Source: Streptomyces griseocarneus
Lineage (GTDB): Bacteria > Actinomycetota > Actinomycetes > Streptomycetales > Streptomycetaceae
Length of the DNA: 64,000 nt
NCBI GenBank assembly: GCA_003674045.1
Contig: PENC01000028.1
Span: forward strand, 1-64,000
Direction: 5' to 3'
The notes below the pieces were generated by a model that was given only the letters and a program-made list of their open reading frames with translations, was not told the DNA's origin and did no database searches. The translations under genes and the position numbers were made by a program. Shown piece after piece: positions 19,944 to 27,861 of the stretch (position 1 is its first letter; every line of letters starts with the position of its first letter).

Positions 19944-19994
19944 GCCGACGTCCTCGGCCGGTCCGCGCTCTCGTCCGGATCCCTGATGCGAAAA

Positions 19995-20031
19995 CGGTCG
20001 TGGTCCTCCTCAAGGAGGAGGACCACGACCG
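19995..20031 (+). terminator. Strong terminator after padR
   Basis: A perfect 16-bp stem (CGGTCGTGGTCCTCCT and its complement at 20016-20031) with a CAAGG loop lies 51 nt after the PadR stop. It cleanly separates padR from the downstream Clp-N gene. Confidence 0.85.
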
Positions 20032-20110
20032 GCATGCCCACCTCTCGTCGGATGCGCGAATGCTTCCCGCCGGGGATGTCGCGGCGGGAAGGTCCTGATG
20101 GGGTGTAAGG

Positions 20111-20635
20111 GTGCAAAGCCGTACACGTGACAGCGGGCCGGACGGCACGGTCTGCGTGGACCTGTTCAGCGCCGAGCTGGCCTCGGCCGCCGTGGGCGCC
20201 CGCAGGCGCGCCGTGCGCGACGGCGACCGCCAGATCGACACCGCCCACCTGCTGCACACCCTGCTCGAGGCCGACCCCGGGACGGCCCGGGCGCTCGACG
20301 GCGACGGCACGGGAACGGTCGTACGGCTGCTCGGCTATCTGGTGCAGCGGACCATCGGCTACGGGCTGCGGTGGAGCGGCACCGCCGAGGACTCCGGCGC
20401 GCTGCCCGTGTTCCCCGCGGGACGCGCCCCCGGCTGGTCGCCCGCCGCGGCCGCCGCCCTGGAGGCCGCCGTCCTCCGGGCCGAAGCGCGGGGCGCCGAC
20501 CGGGCGGAAGGGGTGGACCTGCTCGCCGCTCTCGCCTCGGACGACCGCTCGCGGGCCGTGGAGGTGCTGTGCAGGGCGGGCATCGACCCGGAATCGCTCG
20601 TCGAGCGCCTGGAGGCCGTCGCCTCGCACGAGTGA
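20111..20635 (+). CDS. Clp N-terminal (Clp-R) domain protein
   Basis: A 174-residue protein made of the double Clp repeat that forms the N-domain of ClpA/ClpC chaperones (LFSAELASAAVGARRRAVRDGDRQIDTAHLLHTLLEAD, and the second repeat ending in LLAALASDDRSRAVEVLCRAGID). No AAA+ module follows. Such stand-alone N-domains are common in Streptomyces and may act as adaptors or decoys for Clp substrates. The GTG start is preceded by AAGG very close to it. Role inferred only from the fold. Confidence 0.8.
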   Translation: MQSRTRDSGPDGTVCVDLFSAELASAAVGARRRAVRDGDRQIDTAHLLHTLLEADPGTARALDGDGTGTVVRLLGYLVQRTIGYGLRWSGTAEDSGALPVFPAGRAPGWSPAAAAALEAAVLRAEARGADRAEGVDLLAALASDDRSRAVEVLCRAGIDPESLVERLEAVASHE

Positions 20636-20709
20636 TCCACCTGCTGTCGCCTCCCGCGAGTGATCCGCTGTCATGAGCGAAAAGGGTGACAGTCCTGTCG
20701 CTCGCTGAC

Positions 20710-21744
20710 ATGCTGACGCGCATGCAGACGACTCGGGGGAGAAGCGCCGGCCTCGTGCCGGCCGTCGTGTCCGCGCTCGCGTTCGGCGGATCGGGCGTGG
20801 CGGCCAAACCATTGATCCACGCGGGTCTCGACCCGCTGCACGTCGTGTGGCTGCGGGTGACCGGGGCGGCCCTGGTGCTGCTGCCGCTCGCCTGGCGCCA
20901 CCGTGCCCTGGTGACGCGCCGTCCCGCGCTGCTCGCGGGGTTCGGCCTGCTCGGTGTCGCCGGTGTCCAGGCGTGCTACTTCGCGGCGATCTCCCGCATA
21001 CCCGTCGGCGTCGCCCTGCTCGTCGAATACCTCGGGCCCGCGCTGCTGCTGGGCTGGGTGCGGTTCGTCCAGCGGCGACCGGTGAGCCGGGCCGCGGCCG
21101 TGGGTGTCGTCCTCGCCGTCGGCGGCCTCGCCTGTGTGGTGGAGGTGTGGTCGGGGCTCGGCTTCGACGCGATGGGGCTGCTGCTCGCGCTCGGCGCCGC
21201 GTGCTGCCAGGTCGGCTACTTCGTACTCGCGGACCACGGCTCCGACGGCGAGGAGCCCGCCGACCCGGCCGGAGTGATCGCCTACGGGCTGCTCGTCGGG
21301 GCCCTCCTGCTGACCGTGGTCACCCGGCCCTGGGGCATGGACTGGTCGGTGCTCGTCGGCTCCGCCGAACTGCGGGGGAGCCGGGTGCCCGCCGTGCTGC
21401 TCCTCGCCTGGATCGTGCTGATCGCGACCGTGGTCGCCTACCTCACCGGAGTGATCTCCGTACGCCGGCTGTCGCCGCAGGTGGCCGGGGTGGTCGCATG
21501 CCTGGAGGCCGTCGTCGCCATCGTGCTGGCCTGGGTGCTGCTCGGCGAGCGCCTCTCCCTGCCGCAGACCGTGGGCGGGGCCGTGGTCCTGCTGGGCGCC
21601 TTCATCGCGCAGAGCTCCGCGCCCAAGGCGTCCACGTCCGAACCGGTGGCCTCGGGGGGAGGCCCGGCGGGCGCACGGCCCGAGGAGCATGTTCTCCGTG
21701 CCGCCGCCGAAAGGGAGTTGCCGACCGGATCGGGCCCTGCCTAG
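20710..21744 (+). CDS. EamA family transporter (DMT superfamily), first copy
   Basis: A 344-residue membrane protein with ten hydrophobic helices in two EamA halves, then a soluble Pro/Gly-rich C-terminal tail. Motifs typical of RhtA-like exporters are present (FGGSGVAAKPLIHAGLDPL, EYLGPALLLG and ALAWVLLGERLS-type phrase in the last helices). Probable substrate is an amino acid or metabolite, direction outward. The start is uncertain: ATG 20710, ATG 20722 and GTG 20686 all lack a clear ribosome site, and a leaderless transcript is possible. A second EamA gene follows 160 nt downstream. Confidence 0.82.
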   Translation: MLTRMQTTRGRSAGLVPAVVSALAFGGSGVAAKPLIHAGLDPLHVVWLRVTGAALVLLPLAWRHRALVTRRPALLAGFGLLGVAGVQACYFAAISRIPVGVALLVEYLGPALLLGWVRFVQRRPVSRAAAVGVVLAVGGLACVVEVWSGLGFDAMGLLLALGAACCQVGYFVLADHGSDGEEPADPAGVIAYGLLVGALLLTVVTRPWGMDWSVLVGSAELRGSRVPAVLLLAWIVLIATVVAYLTGVISVRRLSPQVAGVVACLEAVVAIVLAWVLLGERLSLPQTVGGAVVLLGAFIAQSSAPKASTSEPVASGGGPAGARPEEHVLRAAAERELPTGSGPA

Positions 21745-21754
21745 GGTGTCGATC

Positions 21755-21790
21755 ATGCCGATGACCGTTCTGCCGCCTCCCGCCGCCTAG
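21755..21790 (+). CDS. Candidate leader peptide MPMTVLPPPAA
   Basis: An 11-residue ORF starts 10 nt after the first EamA stop and ends 114 nt before the second EamA gene. Three consecutive prolines near its end are a known context for slow translation without EF-P. A near-perfect hairpin (21819-21841) follows, the arrangement expected of ribosome-mediated attenuation. No strong ribosome site is visible, and no experimental support can be given. Confidence 0.4.
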   Translation: MPMTVLPPPAA

Positions 21791-21818
21791 CGCGGGCGGC
21801 CGCTCCCGGAAGACCGGA

Positions 21819-21841
21819 GCCCTGGGCGTACCGCCCCGGGC
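21819..21841 (+). promoter_or_regulatory. Hairpin in the leader of the second EamA gene
   Basis: Ten-base arms (GCCCTGGGCG with CGCCCCGGGC) pair with one mismatch around a TAC loop. It lies 28 nt after the leader ORF stop and 63 nt before the EamA start, with no T-run. It may be an attenuator or a pause element. Confidence 0.45.
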
Positions 21842-21904
21842 CGATCGCCGCTGCCCGCACAGAGGACCACGCGATCACTTCACGTCTTCCGCGGGAGAAC
21901 AGTC

Positions 21905-22975
21905 ATGCCCGGATCCACTCCTTCCTCTCTTCCGTCCCGCCCTGCTTCGGGCGGGATACCCGCCTCCGCGGCGGCCCCGTCCTCGGGCGGGAATCCGCTG
22001 CCCGCCTCGCGGCTGTCCGTCGGCCGCGGGCTGCTGTACATCGCCCTCGCCGCCACGTCCTGGGGGACCACGGGCACCACGGCGGGCCTCGTCATGGACG
22101 ACAGCGGCCTCGGGCCCGTCGCGCTCACCTTCTGGCGTACGGCGGGCGGTTTCGTACTCCTGCTGTCGGCACGGCTGTGGATGTCGCGCCGCGCGGAACC
22201 GGCGGTGCGTGCCGCCCGGCCGTACGAGCCGTGGCCGCGTCGTGCCGGGCGGCTGATCGTCGCCGGCCTCGGGCTCACCGTCTTCCAGACGGCCTATTTC
22301 GCGGCGGTGGCGGCGACCGGCGTGGCCGTCGGGACCGTCGTCACCCTGGGCGCGGCGCCCGTACTGGCCGCGCTCGGCGGCCGGGTGGCGCTGGGCGAAC
22401 GGCTCGGCTCCGGCGGCCGGGTGGCGATCGTCGGCGCGTCCGCCGGGCTCGCCGTGCTGCTGCTCGGCAACGACGGCACGGGCACGGTGCGTCCGGCCGG
22501 GGTGGCGCTGGCGCTGCTCTCCGCCGCCGGGTACGCGCTGCTCACCGTGCACGGCCGCCGACTGGGGCGCCAGGGGCGTGCCACCGACCCGTTCACCACG
22601 GCGCTGACGTCCTTCGCCGTGAGCACGGTGTGCCTGCTGCCCCTCGCGGCCGTCGAGGGCCTGTGGCCGCACGCCCGTGAACTGGCCCGCACGCTGGGCC
22701 TGATGGCCTATCTGGTGTCCGTGCCGACTGCGCTGGCCTACGCGCTGTTCTTTGCAGGCCTCGCGGTCGTACGCGCCACCACGGTCACGGTGATCACCCT
22801 CCTGGAGCCGGTCACGGCGGCCGTCCTCGCGGTGCTGCTGCTCGGTGAACGGCTCACCGCCGCGACCGTGCTGGGCACGGTGGTGCTGCTGTCCGCCGTG
22901 ACGGGCCTGGCTGTCGCCGAGGCGCGCGGCCGGGCCGTTGCCGGGGCGCCGGTGGCGCGGGTCAGCGAGCGGTGA
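21905..22975 (+). CDS. EamA family transporter (DMT superfamily), second copy
   Basis: A 356-residue membrane protein with ten predicted helices. It contains the family phrases AATSWGTTGTTAGLVMD and LGAAPVLAALGGRVALGERL in the first half, and TVTVITLLEPVTAAVLAVLLLGERL in the second. It is probably an exporter of amino acids, nucleobases or a natural product. ATG 21905 follows GGGAGAAC. A 160-nt leader with a candidate leader peptide separates it from the first EamA gene. Its 3' end overlaps the convergent PPOX gene by 14 nt. Confidence 0.85.
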   Translation: MPGSTPSSLPSRPASGGIPASAAAPSSGGNPLPASRLSVGRGLLYIALAATSWGTTGTTAGLVMDDSGLGPVALTFWRTAGGFVLLLSARLWMSRRAEPAVRAARPYEPWPRRAGRLIVAGLGLTVFQTAYFAAVAATGVAVGTVVTLGAAPVLAALGGRVALGERLGSGGRVAIVGASAGLAVLLLGNDGTGTVRPAGVALALLSAAGYALLTVHGRRLGRQGRATDPFTTALTSFAVSTVCLLPLAAVEGLWPHARELARTLGLMAYLVSVPTALAYALFFAGLAVVRATTVTVITLLEPVTAAVLAVLLLGERLTAATVLGTVVLLSAVTGLAVAEARGRAVAGAPVARVSER

Positions 22976-23738
22976 GGTAGCCGGGCACCGGTATGCCCGG
23001 GGCCAGGTCGTCGGCGGGGACGGGGGTGCCGTAGGAGGTGCTCACGGGGACGACGCCGCTCCAGTGGGGAAGCGCCAGGTCCTCCTCGTCGTCCCCGGGA
23101 CCCGCCGCGCGGACCTTCGCGGAGACCTCCGAGAGATCGACGCGCAGCACGGCCGTGGCGGCGAGCTCCTTCGCCGTCGGCGGCCGGGAGTCCGCCGAGC
23201 GGCCCGGCACGGCCTGGTCGACGAGGGCGGAGAGCGCGGTGCGCATCTCCTCCTCGTCGGTCACCCGCCGCGCCGTGCCGTGCACCACGACCGAGCGGTA
23301 GTTGAGCGAGTGGTGGAACGCGGAGCGGGCCAGGACCAGGCCGTCGACGTGGGTGACGGTCAGGCAGACGGGCATGCCGGGCTCCTCCGCGCCGCTCGCC
23401 GAGCGCAGCGGGCGGGAGCCGGTCGAGCCGTGCACGTAGAGCCGCTCGCCGACCCGCCCGTAGAGCGTCGGCAGGACGACCGGGGCGCCGTCGCGCAGGA
23501 ACCCGAGGTGGCACACGTAGCCCGCGTCGAGGATCGAGTGGACCAGCTCGCGGTCGTAGGAGGTGCGGTCGCGGTAGCGCGTCGGGGTGCTCCGCCCGGT
23601 CCGCTCGTACGCCGTGGGCGTGGTGCCAGGCGTGACGGCCGTGCTGGGCGTGGCAGACGTGCTGTCTGTGACGGACGCGTCAGGTGTCGCGGACGGGATC
23701 GCGGCGGACATGGCGGCGGCGCCTGGGGAAACTGCCAT
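22962..23738 (-). CDS. Pyridoxamine 5'-phosphate oxidase family protein (NimA-like)
   Basis: A 258-residue flavin/PPOX-fold protein of the Pyridox_ox_2 type. The core runs from RYRDRTSYDRELVHSIL through CHLGFLRDGAPVVLPTLY to FHHSLNYRSVVVHGTARRV. The first 45 residues are a Ser/Thr/Ala-rich tail not typical of the family. ATG 23738 has GGAG upstream; ATG 23750 (four codons earlier) abuts the 12-bp palindrome. The family binds FMN, heme or F420, and NimA-like members are linked to nitroimidazole resistance. Its divergent neighbour is a PLP-dependent MocR regulator, which suggests B6-linked control. Confidence 0.83.
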   Translation of the reverse strand: MAVSPGAAAMSAAIPSATPDASVTDSTSATPSTAVTPGTTPTAYERTGRSTPTRYRDRTSYDRELVHSILDAGYVCHLGFLRDGAPVVLPTLYGRVGERLYVHGSTGSRPLRSASGAEEPGMPVCLTVTHVDGLVLARSAFHHSLNYRSVVVHGTARRVTDEEEMRTALSALVDQAVPGRSADSRPPTAKELAATAVLRVDLSEVSAKVRAAGPGDDEEDLALPHWSGVVPVSTSYGTPVPADDLAPGIPVPGYLTAR

Positions 23739-23750
23739 GGCGTACTCCAT

Positions 23751-23762
23751 TGCACTAGTGCA
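23751..23762. promoter_or_regulatory. 12-bp perfect palindrome between PPOX and mocR
   Basis: TGCACTAGTGCA fills almost all the space between the two start codons (two nucleotides before the MocR ATG). It is the obvious candidate MocR operator. Its position would let one bound dimer block both divergent transcripts. Confidence 0.6.
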
Positions 23763-23764
23763 TA

Positions 23765-25114
23765 ATGAGCTTTGTGCTAGGAGAGTATCGGATCGAAGGA
23801 CGGCGCGCAGCGGACATCTCCACGAGCGTGGAGCGTGCGATCGCCGCGGGGCTGCTCGCGCCCGGCGAGCCGCTCCCGCCCATCCGCGAGCTGGCCGTCG
23901 AGCTGGACGTCAACCCCAATACGGTCGGGGCGGCCTATCGCCTGCTCCGCGACCGCGGCGTGATCGAGACGGCCGGGCGCCGGGGCAGCCGCGTGCGCCA
24001 CCGCCCGGCCAGCACCCCGCGCGAGCTGATCCGCGTGGAGGCGCCGGAAGGCGTGCGGGATGTCTCCACCGGCAACCCCGACCCGGCGCTGCTGCCCCCG
24101 CTCGGCGAGGCCTTCGCCGCCGCGGCCGCCCGCGCCGCCGAGCATCCCGTGCTCTACGGCGCGCCCGCGGTGGACGCCGAGCTGGAGCGGAGGGCCCGTG
24201 CCGCCTTCGCCGGGGACGGCGTCCCCGAAGGCCCGATCGCCGTCACGTCGGGAGCGCTCGACGGCATGGAGCGCGCCCTCGCCGCGCACCTGCGGCCGGG
24301 CGACGAGGTCGCCGTGGAGGATCCGGGCTGGGGCAGTCTCCTCGACCTCGTCGCGGCCCTCGGCCTGCGCCCCGTGCCCGTCCCCGTCGACGACGACGGC
24401 CCCCTGCCGGAGGAGACGGACCGCGCCCTGCGGCGCGGCGCGCGGGCGCTGATCGTCACGGACCGGGCGCAGAACCCCACGGGGGCGGCGCTCGGCGAGG
24501 AGCGTGCCCGCGAGCTGCGGGCCGTCCTCGCGGACCACCCGCACGTCCTGCTCGTCGAGGACGACCACGGCCACGGCATCGTGGACGTGCCCCTGCGGCC
24601 CCTGGCGGGCTCCACCGACCACTGGGTCGTGGTGCGTTCCGTCGCCAAGGCGTACGGCCCGGACCTGCGGCTCGCGGTGCTCACCGGGGACGCCGTCACG
24701 GTGGACCGTGTCCGCGGGCGGCAGCGCCTCGGCCCCGGCTGGGTCAGCCGGCTGCTCCAGGACGCGGTGGTGCACCTGTGGCGCACCGGCGCTGTCGACC
24801 CGGTGGCCGTCGCGGCCTCGTACGGGCGGCGCAGGAACGCGCTCGTCGAGGCGCTGCGCGAGCGCGGTGTCGCCGCGCACGGCCGCAGCGGGATGAACGT
24901 CTGGCTCCCGGTGCCCGACGAGACCGCCGCGGTTGCCCGGCTGCTGCACGCGGGATGGGCGGTGGCGCCGGGTGCGCGCTTCCGGCTCGCCTCGCCGCCG
25001 GGTGTGCGACTGACCGTGTCGCCGCTGGCCATGCACGAGACAGGGCCGGTCGCAGACGCGTTGGCGTCGGCGACCGGCCCTGTCCCGGCGGGGAGGCACG
25101 GGCGCTATGACTGA
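23765..25114 (+). CDS. MocR-type (GntR/aminotransferase) transcriptional regulator
   Basis: A 449-residue chimera. It has an N-terminal GntR winged helix (about 15-80, PLPPIRELAVELDVNPNTVGAAYRLLRDRGVI) and a fold-type I aminotransferase domain with the PLP lysine at about Lys295 (SVAKAYGPDLRL). MocR proteins such as PdxR and GabR bind PLP and control vitamin B6 or amino-acid genes. There is no ribosome site before ATG 23765, so the mRNA is probably leaderless; GTG 23774 is an alternative start. It is divergent from the PPOX-family gene, its likely target. Confidence 0.9.
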   Translation: MSFVLGEYRIEGRRAADISTSVERAIAAGLLAPGEPLPPIRELAVELDVNPNTVGAAYRLLRDRGVIETAGRRGSRVRHRPASTPRELIRVEAPEGVRDVSTGNPDPALLPPLGEAFAAAAARAAEHPVLYGAPAVDAELERRARAAFAGDGVPEGPIAVTSGALDGMERALAAHLRPGDEVAVEDPGWGSLLDLVAALGLRPVPVPVDDDGPLPEETDRALRRGARALIVTDRAQNPTGAALGEERARELRAVLADHPHVLLVEDDHGHGIVDVPLRPLAGSTDHWVVVRSVAKAYGPDLRLAVLTGDAVTVDRVRGRQRLGPGWVSRLLQDAVVHLWRTGAVDPVAVAASYGRRRNALVEALRERGVAAHGRSGMNVWLPVPDETAAVARLLHAGWAVAPGARFRLASPPGVRLTVSPLAMHETGPVADALASATGPVPAGRHGRYD

Positions 25115-25151
25115 CGCCGCTCGCCTCTTGTTGCTTGCGCTCTTGCTCCCG

Positions 25152-26189
25152 TTATTGCTTCCGCGCGGGCTGCTTCTTGCTCTGATTCCTGTTCTGGTTC
25201 CTGTTCTGGGTGAGCGCCGCACCGGCCAGCACGATGACCGCGCCGACGGGGGTGTTCCACGAGAGCCGCTCGCCGAGCACGGCCACTCCCGCCACGGCGG
25301 CCACGACCGGGGTGAAATACGTCGTCAGCGTCGCCGTCGTCGGCCCGACCTCCGCCACCAGGCCGTACTGCAGGAGGAACGCGAAGCCCGTGCCCAGGGC
25401 GCCGAGCGCGCAGACCGAGAGCACCGACAGGGCGGGGAAGGAGGTGGGCAGCGGGCTGACCAGAGGAGCGACGACGGCGAGCTGGACGGTGCCGAGGAGC
25501 AGCTGGCCGCCCGCCGTCGAGAGATGGGAGCGCCCGGTCGAGGAGAGGGTGCGCCGCACATAGATCCAGCCGACCGCGTAGCTCGCGGACGCGATCAGGG
25601 CCATCACCGTGCCCGCGGGGTCCTGCCCGGAGAAGCCCTGCCAGGCGCCGAGCACGGTGAGCACGCCGAGGAAGCCGAGGCCGAGACCGGCGAAGCGGCG
25701 CCGGGTGGGCCGGTCCTCGGACAGCGCGACCAGCGAGAGCACCATGCCCCACAGCGGGGTCGTGGCGTTGCAGATGCCCGCGAGCGTGGAGGGGATGCTC
25801 AGCTCGGCATAGGCGAACAGCGTGAACGGGAGGGCGTTGAGCAGGAAGGCCGCGACGGCCAGATGCGCCCAGACCCGGAGGCCGCGCGGCAGCCGCTCCC
25901 GCTTCGCCACCAGCGCCACACCGAGCACGGCCGTGCCGGACACCATCCGCCCGAGCGAGACGTACAGCGGGGCGAAGCCGTCGGTGCCCACCTTGATGAA
26001 GAGGAAGCTGAATCCCCATATGAGGGCCAGCGCGCCGAACCGGATCCGCCAGTCCACCCTCGGCCGCCCCCGCTCGGCGGCAGCGGGCGCGGCGGCGGAG
26101 GTCGGCGCGGACGCGGAGGTGTGCGGGGCGGCGGGGGAAGCGGTGACGGAGGCGGAGTCGGCGGGGCTTGAACTGCTGGTGGTGCGCAT
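25152..26189 (-). CDS. EamA family transporter (DMT superfamily), third copy
   Basis: A 345-residue membrane protein with ten helices after a 45-residue Ser/Ala/Thr-rich cytoplasmic tail. Family phrases are ALIWGFSFLFIKVGTDGFAPLYV, ELSIPSTLAGICNATTPLW and EVGPTTATLTTYFTPVVAAVAGVAVLGERL. The C-terminus is an Asn/Gln/Lys/Arg-rich tail. ATG 26189 is chosen; GTG 26195 is two codons earlier and neither has a ribosome site. It is divergent from a LysR regulator, the classic arrangement for a regulator controlling a DMT exporter. Confidence 0.87.
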   Translation of the reverse strand: MRTTSSSSPADSASVTASPAAPHTSASAPTSAAAPAAAERGRPRVDWRIRFGALALIWGFSFLFIKVGTDGFAPLYVSLGRMVSGTAVLGVALVAKRERLPRGLRVWAHLAVAAFLLNALPFTLFAYAELSIPSTLAGICNATTPLWGMVLSLVALSEDRPTRRRFAGLGLGFLGVLTVLGAWQGFSGQDPAGTVMALIASASYAVGWIYVRRTLSSTGRSHLSTAGGQLLLGTVQLAVVAPLVSPLPTSFPALSVLSVCALGALGTGFAFLLQYGLVAEVGPTTATLTTYFTPVVAAVAGVAVLGERLSWNTPVGAVIVLAGAALTQNRNQNRNQSKKQPARKQ

Positions 26190-26250
26190 GGACACAACAA
26201 TGGCGACCGGTATGCATTAGGACAAGCAATAAAACATGTGCACTACCGAT

Positions 26251-26256
26251 TAGTAT
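26251..26256 (+). promoter_or_regulatory. -10 element of a leaderless lysR transcript
   Basis: TAGTAT lies 7 nt before the ATG at 26264, so transcription would start at or next to the first codon. No ribosome site precedes that ATG. Repeats of ACATGT at 26234-26239 and 26262-26267 flank the promoter and may be a regulator site. Confidence 0.5.
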
Positions 26257-26263
26257 CGCTTAC

Positions 26264-27181
26264 ATGTTGAACCTGGACCGTCTGCGCACCCTCGACGCCG
26301 TCGCCCGTCACGGGTCCGTGAGCGCCGCGGCCGACGGGCTGCATGTGACGACGTCCGCCGTCTCGCAGCAGCTCGCCAAGCTGGAGCGCGAGACCGGCCA
26401 GCAGCTGCTGGCCAAACAGGGGCGCGGCGTGCGGCTCACCGACGCCGGGCGCCTCCTCGCCGAGCACGCCTCGCGCATCCTCTCCCAGGTCGAGCTGGCC
26501 CGGGCCGATCTGGAGGCCCAGCGTGGTCAGGCCGTCGGCGAGTTGCTCGTCGACGCCTTCCCCACGGCGGCCCGCGGCCTCTTCCCGCTCGCCCTGGCCG
26601 GCCTGCGCCGGGACCACCCCCAACTGCGCGTCCGGCTGACGGAACGGGCCCCGGACAGTGCCGTGCCGCGCGTGGTGCGCGGCGACACCGACGTCGCCGT
26701 CGTCCTCGACTGGTACAACAAGCCGCTGCCCATGCCGGACGGCCTGGTCAAGGCGCCGATCCTGGACGACCCTGCCGATGTGGCCGTGCCCGTCGGCCAC
26801 CCGCTCGCCGACCGGGACGAGGTGGAGCTGGAGGACTTCGCCGACGACGAGTGGATCTCCTGGCCGATGGGGGAGTTCTGCCACGACTGGCTGATGTTCA
26901 CCCTGCGCGGCAAGGGCATCGAGCCCCGCGTCTCGCACATGGCCGAGGAGCACGCCACCCAGCTCGCCCTGATCGCCGCGGGCCTCGGCGTCGGCGTCGC
27001 GCCCCGCCTCGGCAGGGGGCCCGTGCCCGAGGGAGTGCGGGTGATCCCCGTACGGCACGCGATGAGCCGTCACGTGTACGCGATCTGGCGTACGGATGCG
27101 GACCGACGGCCGTCGATCCGTGCTGTGGTCGCTGCGTTGTGCTCCGCGGGGGAGCGGGTGTCGGCGGGGTGCCGGCCTTAG
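26264..27181 (+). CDS. LysR-family transcriptional regulator
   Basis: A 305-residue regulator with the LysR helix-turn-helix at about 4-62 (LDRLRTLDAVARHGSVSAAADGLHVTTSAVSQQLAKLE) and a substrate-binding domain from about 90. The start is probably leaderless, with TAGTAT just upstream. It is divergent from the third EamA exporter gene and probably controls it. The co-inducer is unknown. The gene ends close to a copy of the dispersed repeat. Confidence 0.9.
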   Translation: MLNLDRLRTLDAVARHGSVSAAADGLHVTTSAVSQQLAKLERETGQQLLAKQGRGVRLTDAGRLLAEHASRILSQVELARADLEAQRGQAVGELLVDAFPTAARGLFPLALAGLRRDHPQLRVRLTERAPDSAVPRVVRGDTDVAVVLDWYNKPLPMPDGLVKAPILDDPADVAVPVGHPLADRDEVELEDFADDEWISWPMGEFCHDWLMFTLRGKGIEPRVSHMAEEHATQLALIAAGLGVGVAPRLGRGPVPEGVRVIPVRHAMSRHVYAIWRTDADRRPSIRAVVAALCSAGERVSAGCRP

Positions 27182-27199
27182 CTTCGCGGGGTGCTGTGC

Positions 27200-27310
27200 C
27201 TTCCGGGGTGCCTCTTGTGCTGCGCGCGCGGCTGCCGGTCCGTTGTGGCTGGTCGCGCCCACGCGGCGGAGCCGCATAATGTCACAGCCCCGCGCCCCTA
27301 TCGGGCGCGC
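27200..27310 (-). repeat. Dispersed intergenic repeat, long variant
   Basis: Reading leftward, this copy has the hairpin CGCGCCC-loop-GGGCGCG (27309-27291), then GGGGCTGTGACAT, GCGGCTCCGCCGCG, GGGCGCGACCAGCC and a GGCACCCC-type tail. It matches the copy at 59452-59575 over about 100 nt. It lies between convergent genes and overlaps the last codons and stop of the PPOX gene ending at 27298. Confidence 0.75.
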
Positions 27311-27765
27311 AGCTTTCGGAAGTCCCAGGAGAGCACCTTCTCCGGCACCAGGCACAACCACGCGTGACCGCCGTCGTGCGGCATGGTGGGGGTGCCGAAG
27401 TACTTCGCGGCGAACAGGGCCTCCGGCGCGTCGAGTTCGGGGCGGGGGAGCCCGGTGCGGGGTGCCTCGCCGATGAATCGCACCGTGCCGCAGAGTTCGG
27501 CGCCGCGCAGGTCGCCGTAGGCGTCGCCGTCGTCGATGACGGCTGCGACGCGGGGGTTGTGCCGCAGGTCCGTCCAGCGGCGGCTGCGGACGAGGGAGTA
27601 CAGCCACAGGGCGTGGCCGTCCCAGGCGAACCACAGGGGAGTGGTGCGGGGCTCGCCCCGCGGGGTGACGGTGGCCACGCGGCAGGTGCGCTGCCGCGTG
27701 AGGAAGGCGTCGAGTTCGCCGGGGTCCATCGCGAGGCGGCGTCCGCGGCGCTGGGTGGTGGCCAT
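27298..27765 (-). CDS. Pyridoxamine 5'-phosphate oxidase family protein (F420/flavin type)
   Basis: A 155-residue single-domain protein with the split-barrel flavin fold (FLTRQRTCRVATVTPRGEPRTTPLWFAWDG near the N-terminus, then SRRWTDLRHNPRVAAVIDDG). The family reduces or oxidises small molecules using FMN or F420; the substrate is unknown. AAGGGGG precedes ATG 27765. Its stop codon TAG lies in the loop of a dispersed-repeat hairpin. A TetR-like palindrome is found upstream. Confidence 0.83.
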   Translation of the reverse strand: MATTQRRGRRLAMDPGELDAFLTRQRTCRVATVTPRGEPRTTPLWFAWDGHALWLYSLVRSRRWTDLRHNPRVAAVIDDGDAYGDLRGAELCGTVRFIGEAPRTGLPRPELDAPEALFAAKYFGTPTMPHDGGHAWLCLVPEKVLSWDFRKLRAR

Positions 27766-27785
27766 GGGTGCCCCCTTCCCATTGT

Positions 27786-27800
27786 CTGACTGCCTGTCAG
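27786..27800. promoter_or_regulatory. TetR-type palindrome upstream of the PPOX gene
   Basis: CTGAC-TGCCT-GTCAG is a 5-bp-arm palindrome with a 5-nt spacer (extended to TCTGAC/GTCAGA), a typical TetR-family operator. It is 20 nt before the PPOX start. No TetR gene adjoins it; the nearest is at 30095 with a different site. Confidence 0.5.
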
Positions 27801-27861
27801 ATAGTGGGCTCTCCCCGCCCACGGGGCAAGGGGGCGGCCCCGGTGTTCCGGCCGCGCGCCG

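Noticed and set aside
20660..20710. TGTCATGAGCG and CGCTCGCTGACA as an operator before the first EamA gene
   Set aside because: Several mismatches between the arms and no regulator adjacent; too weak to call.
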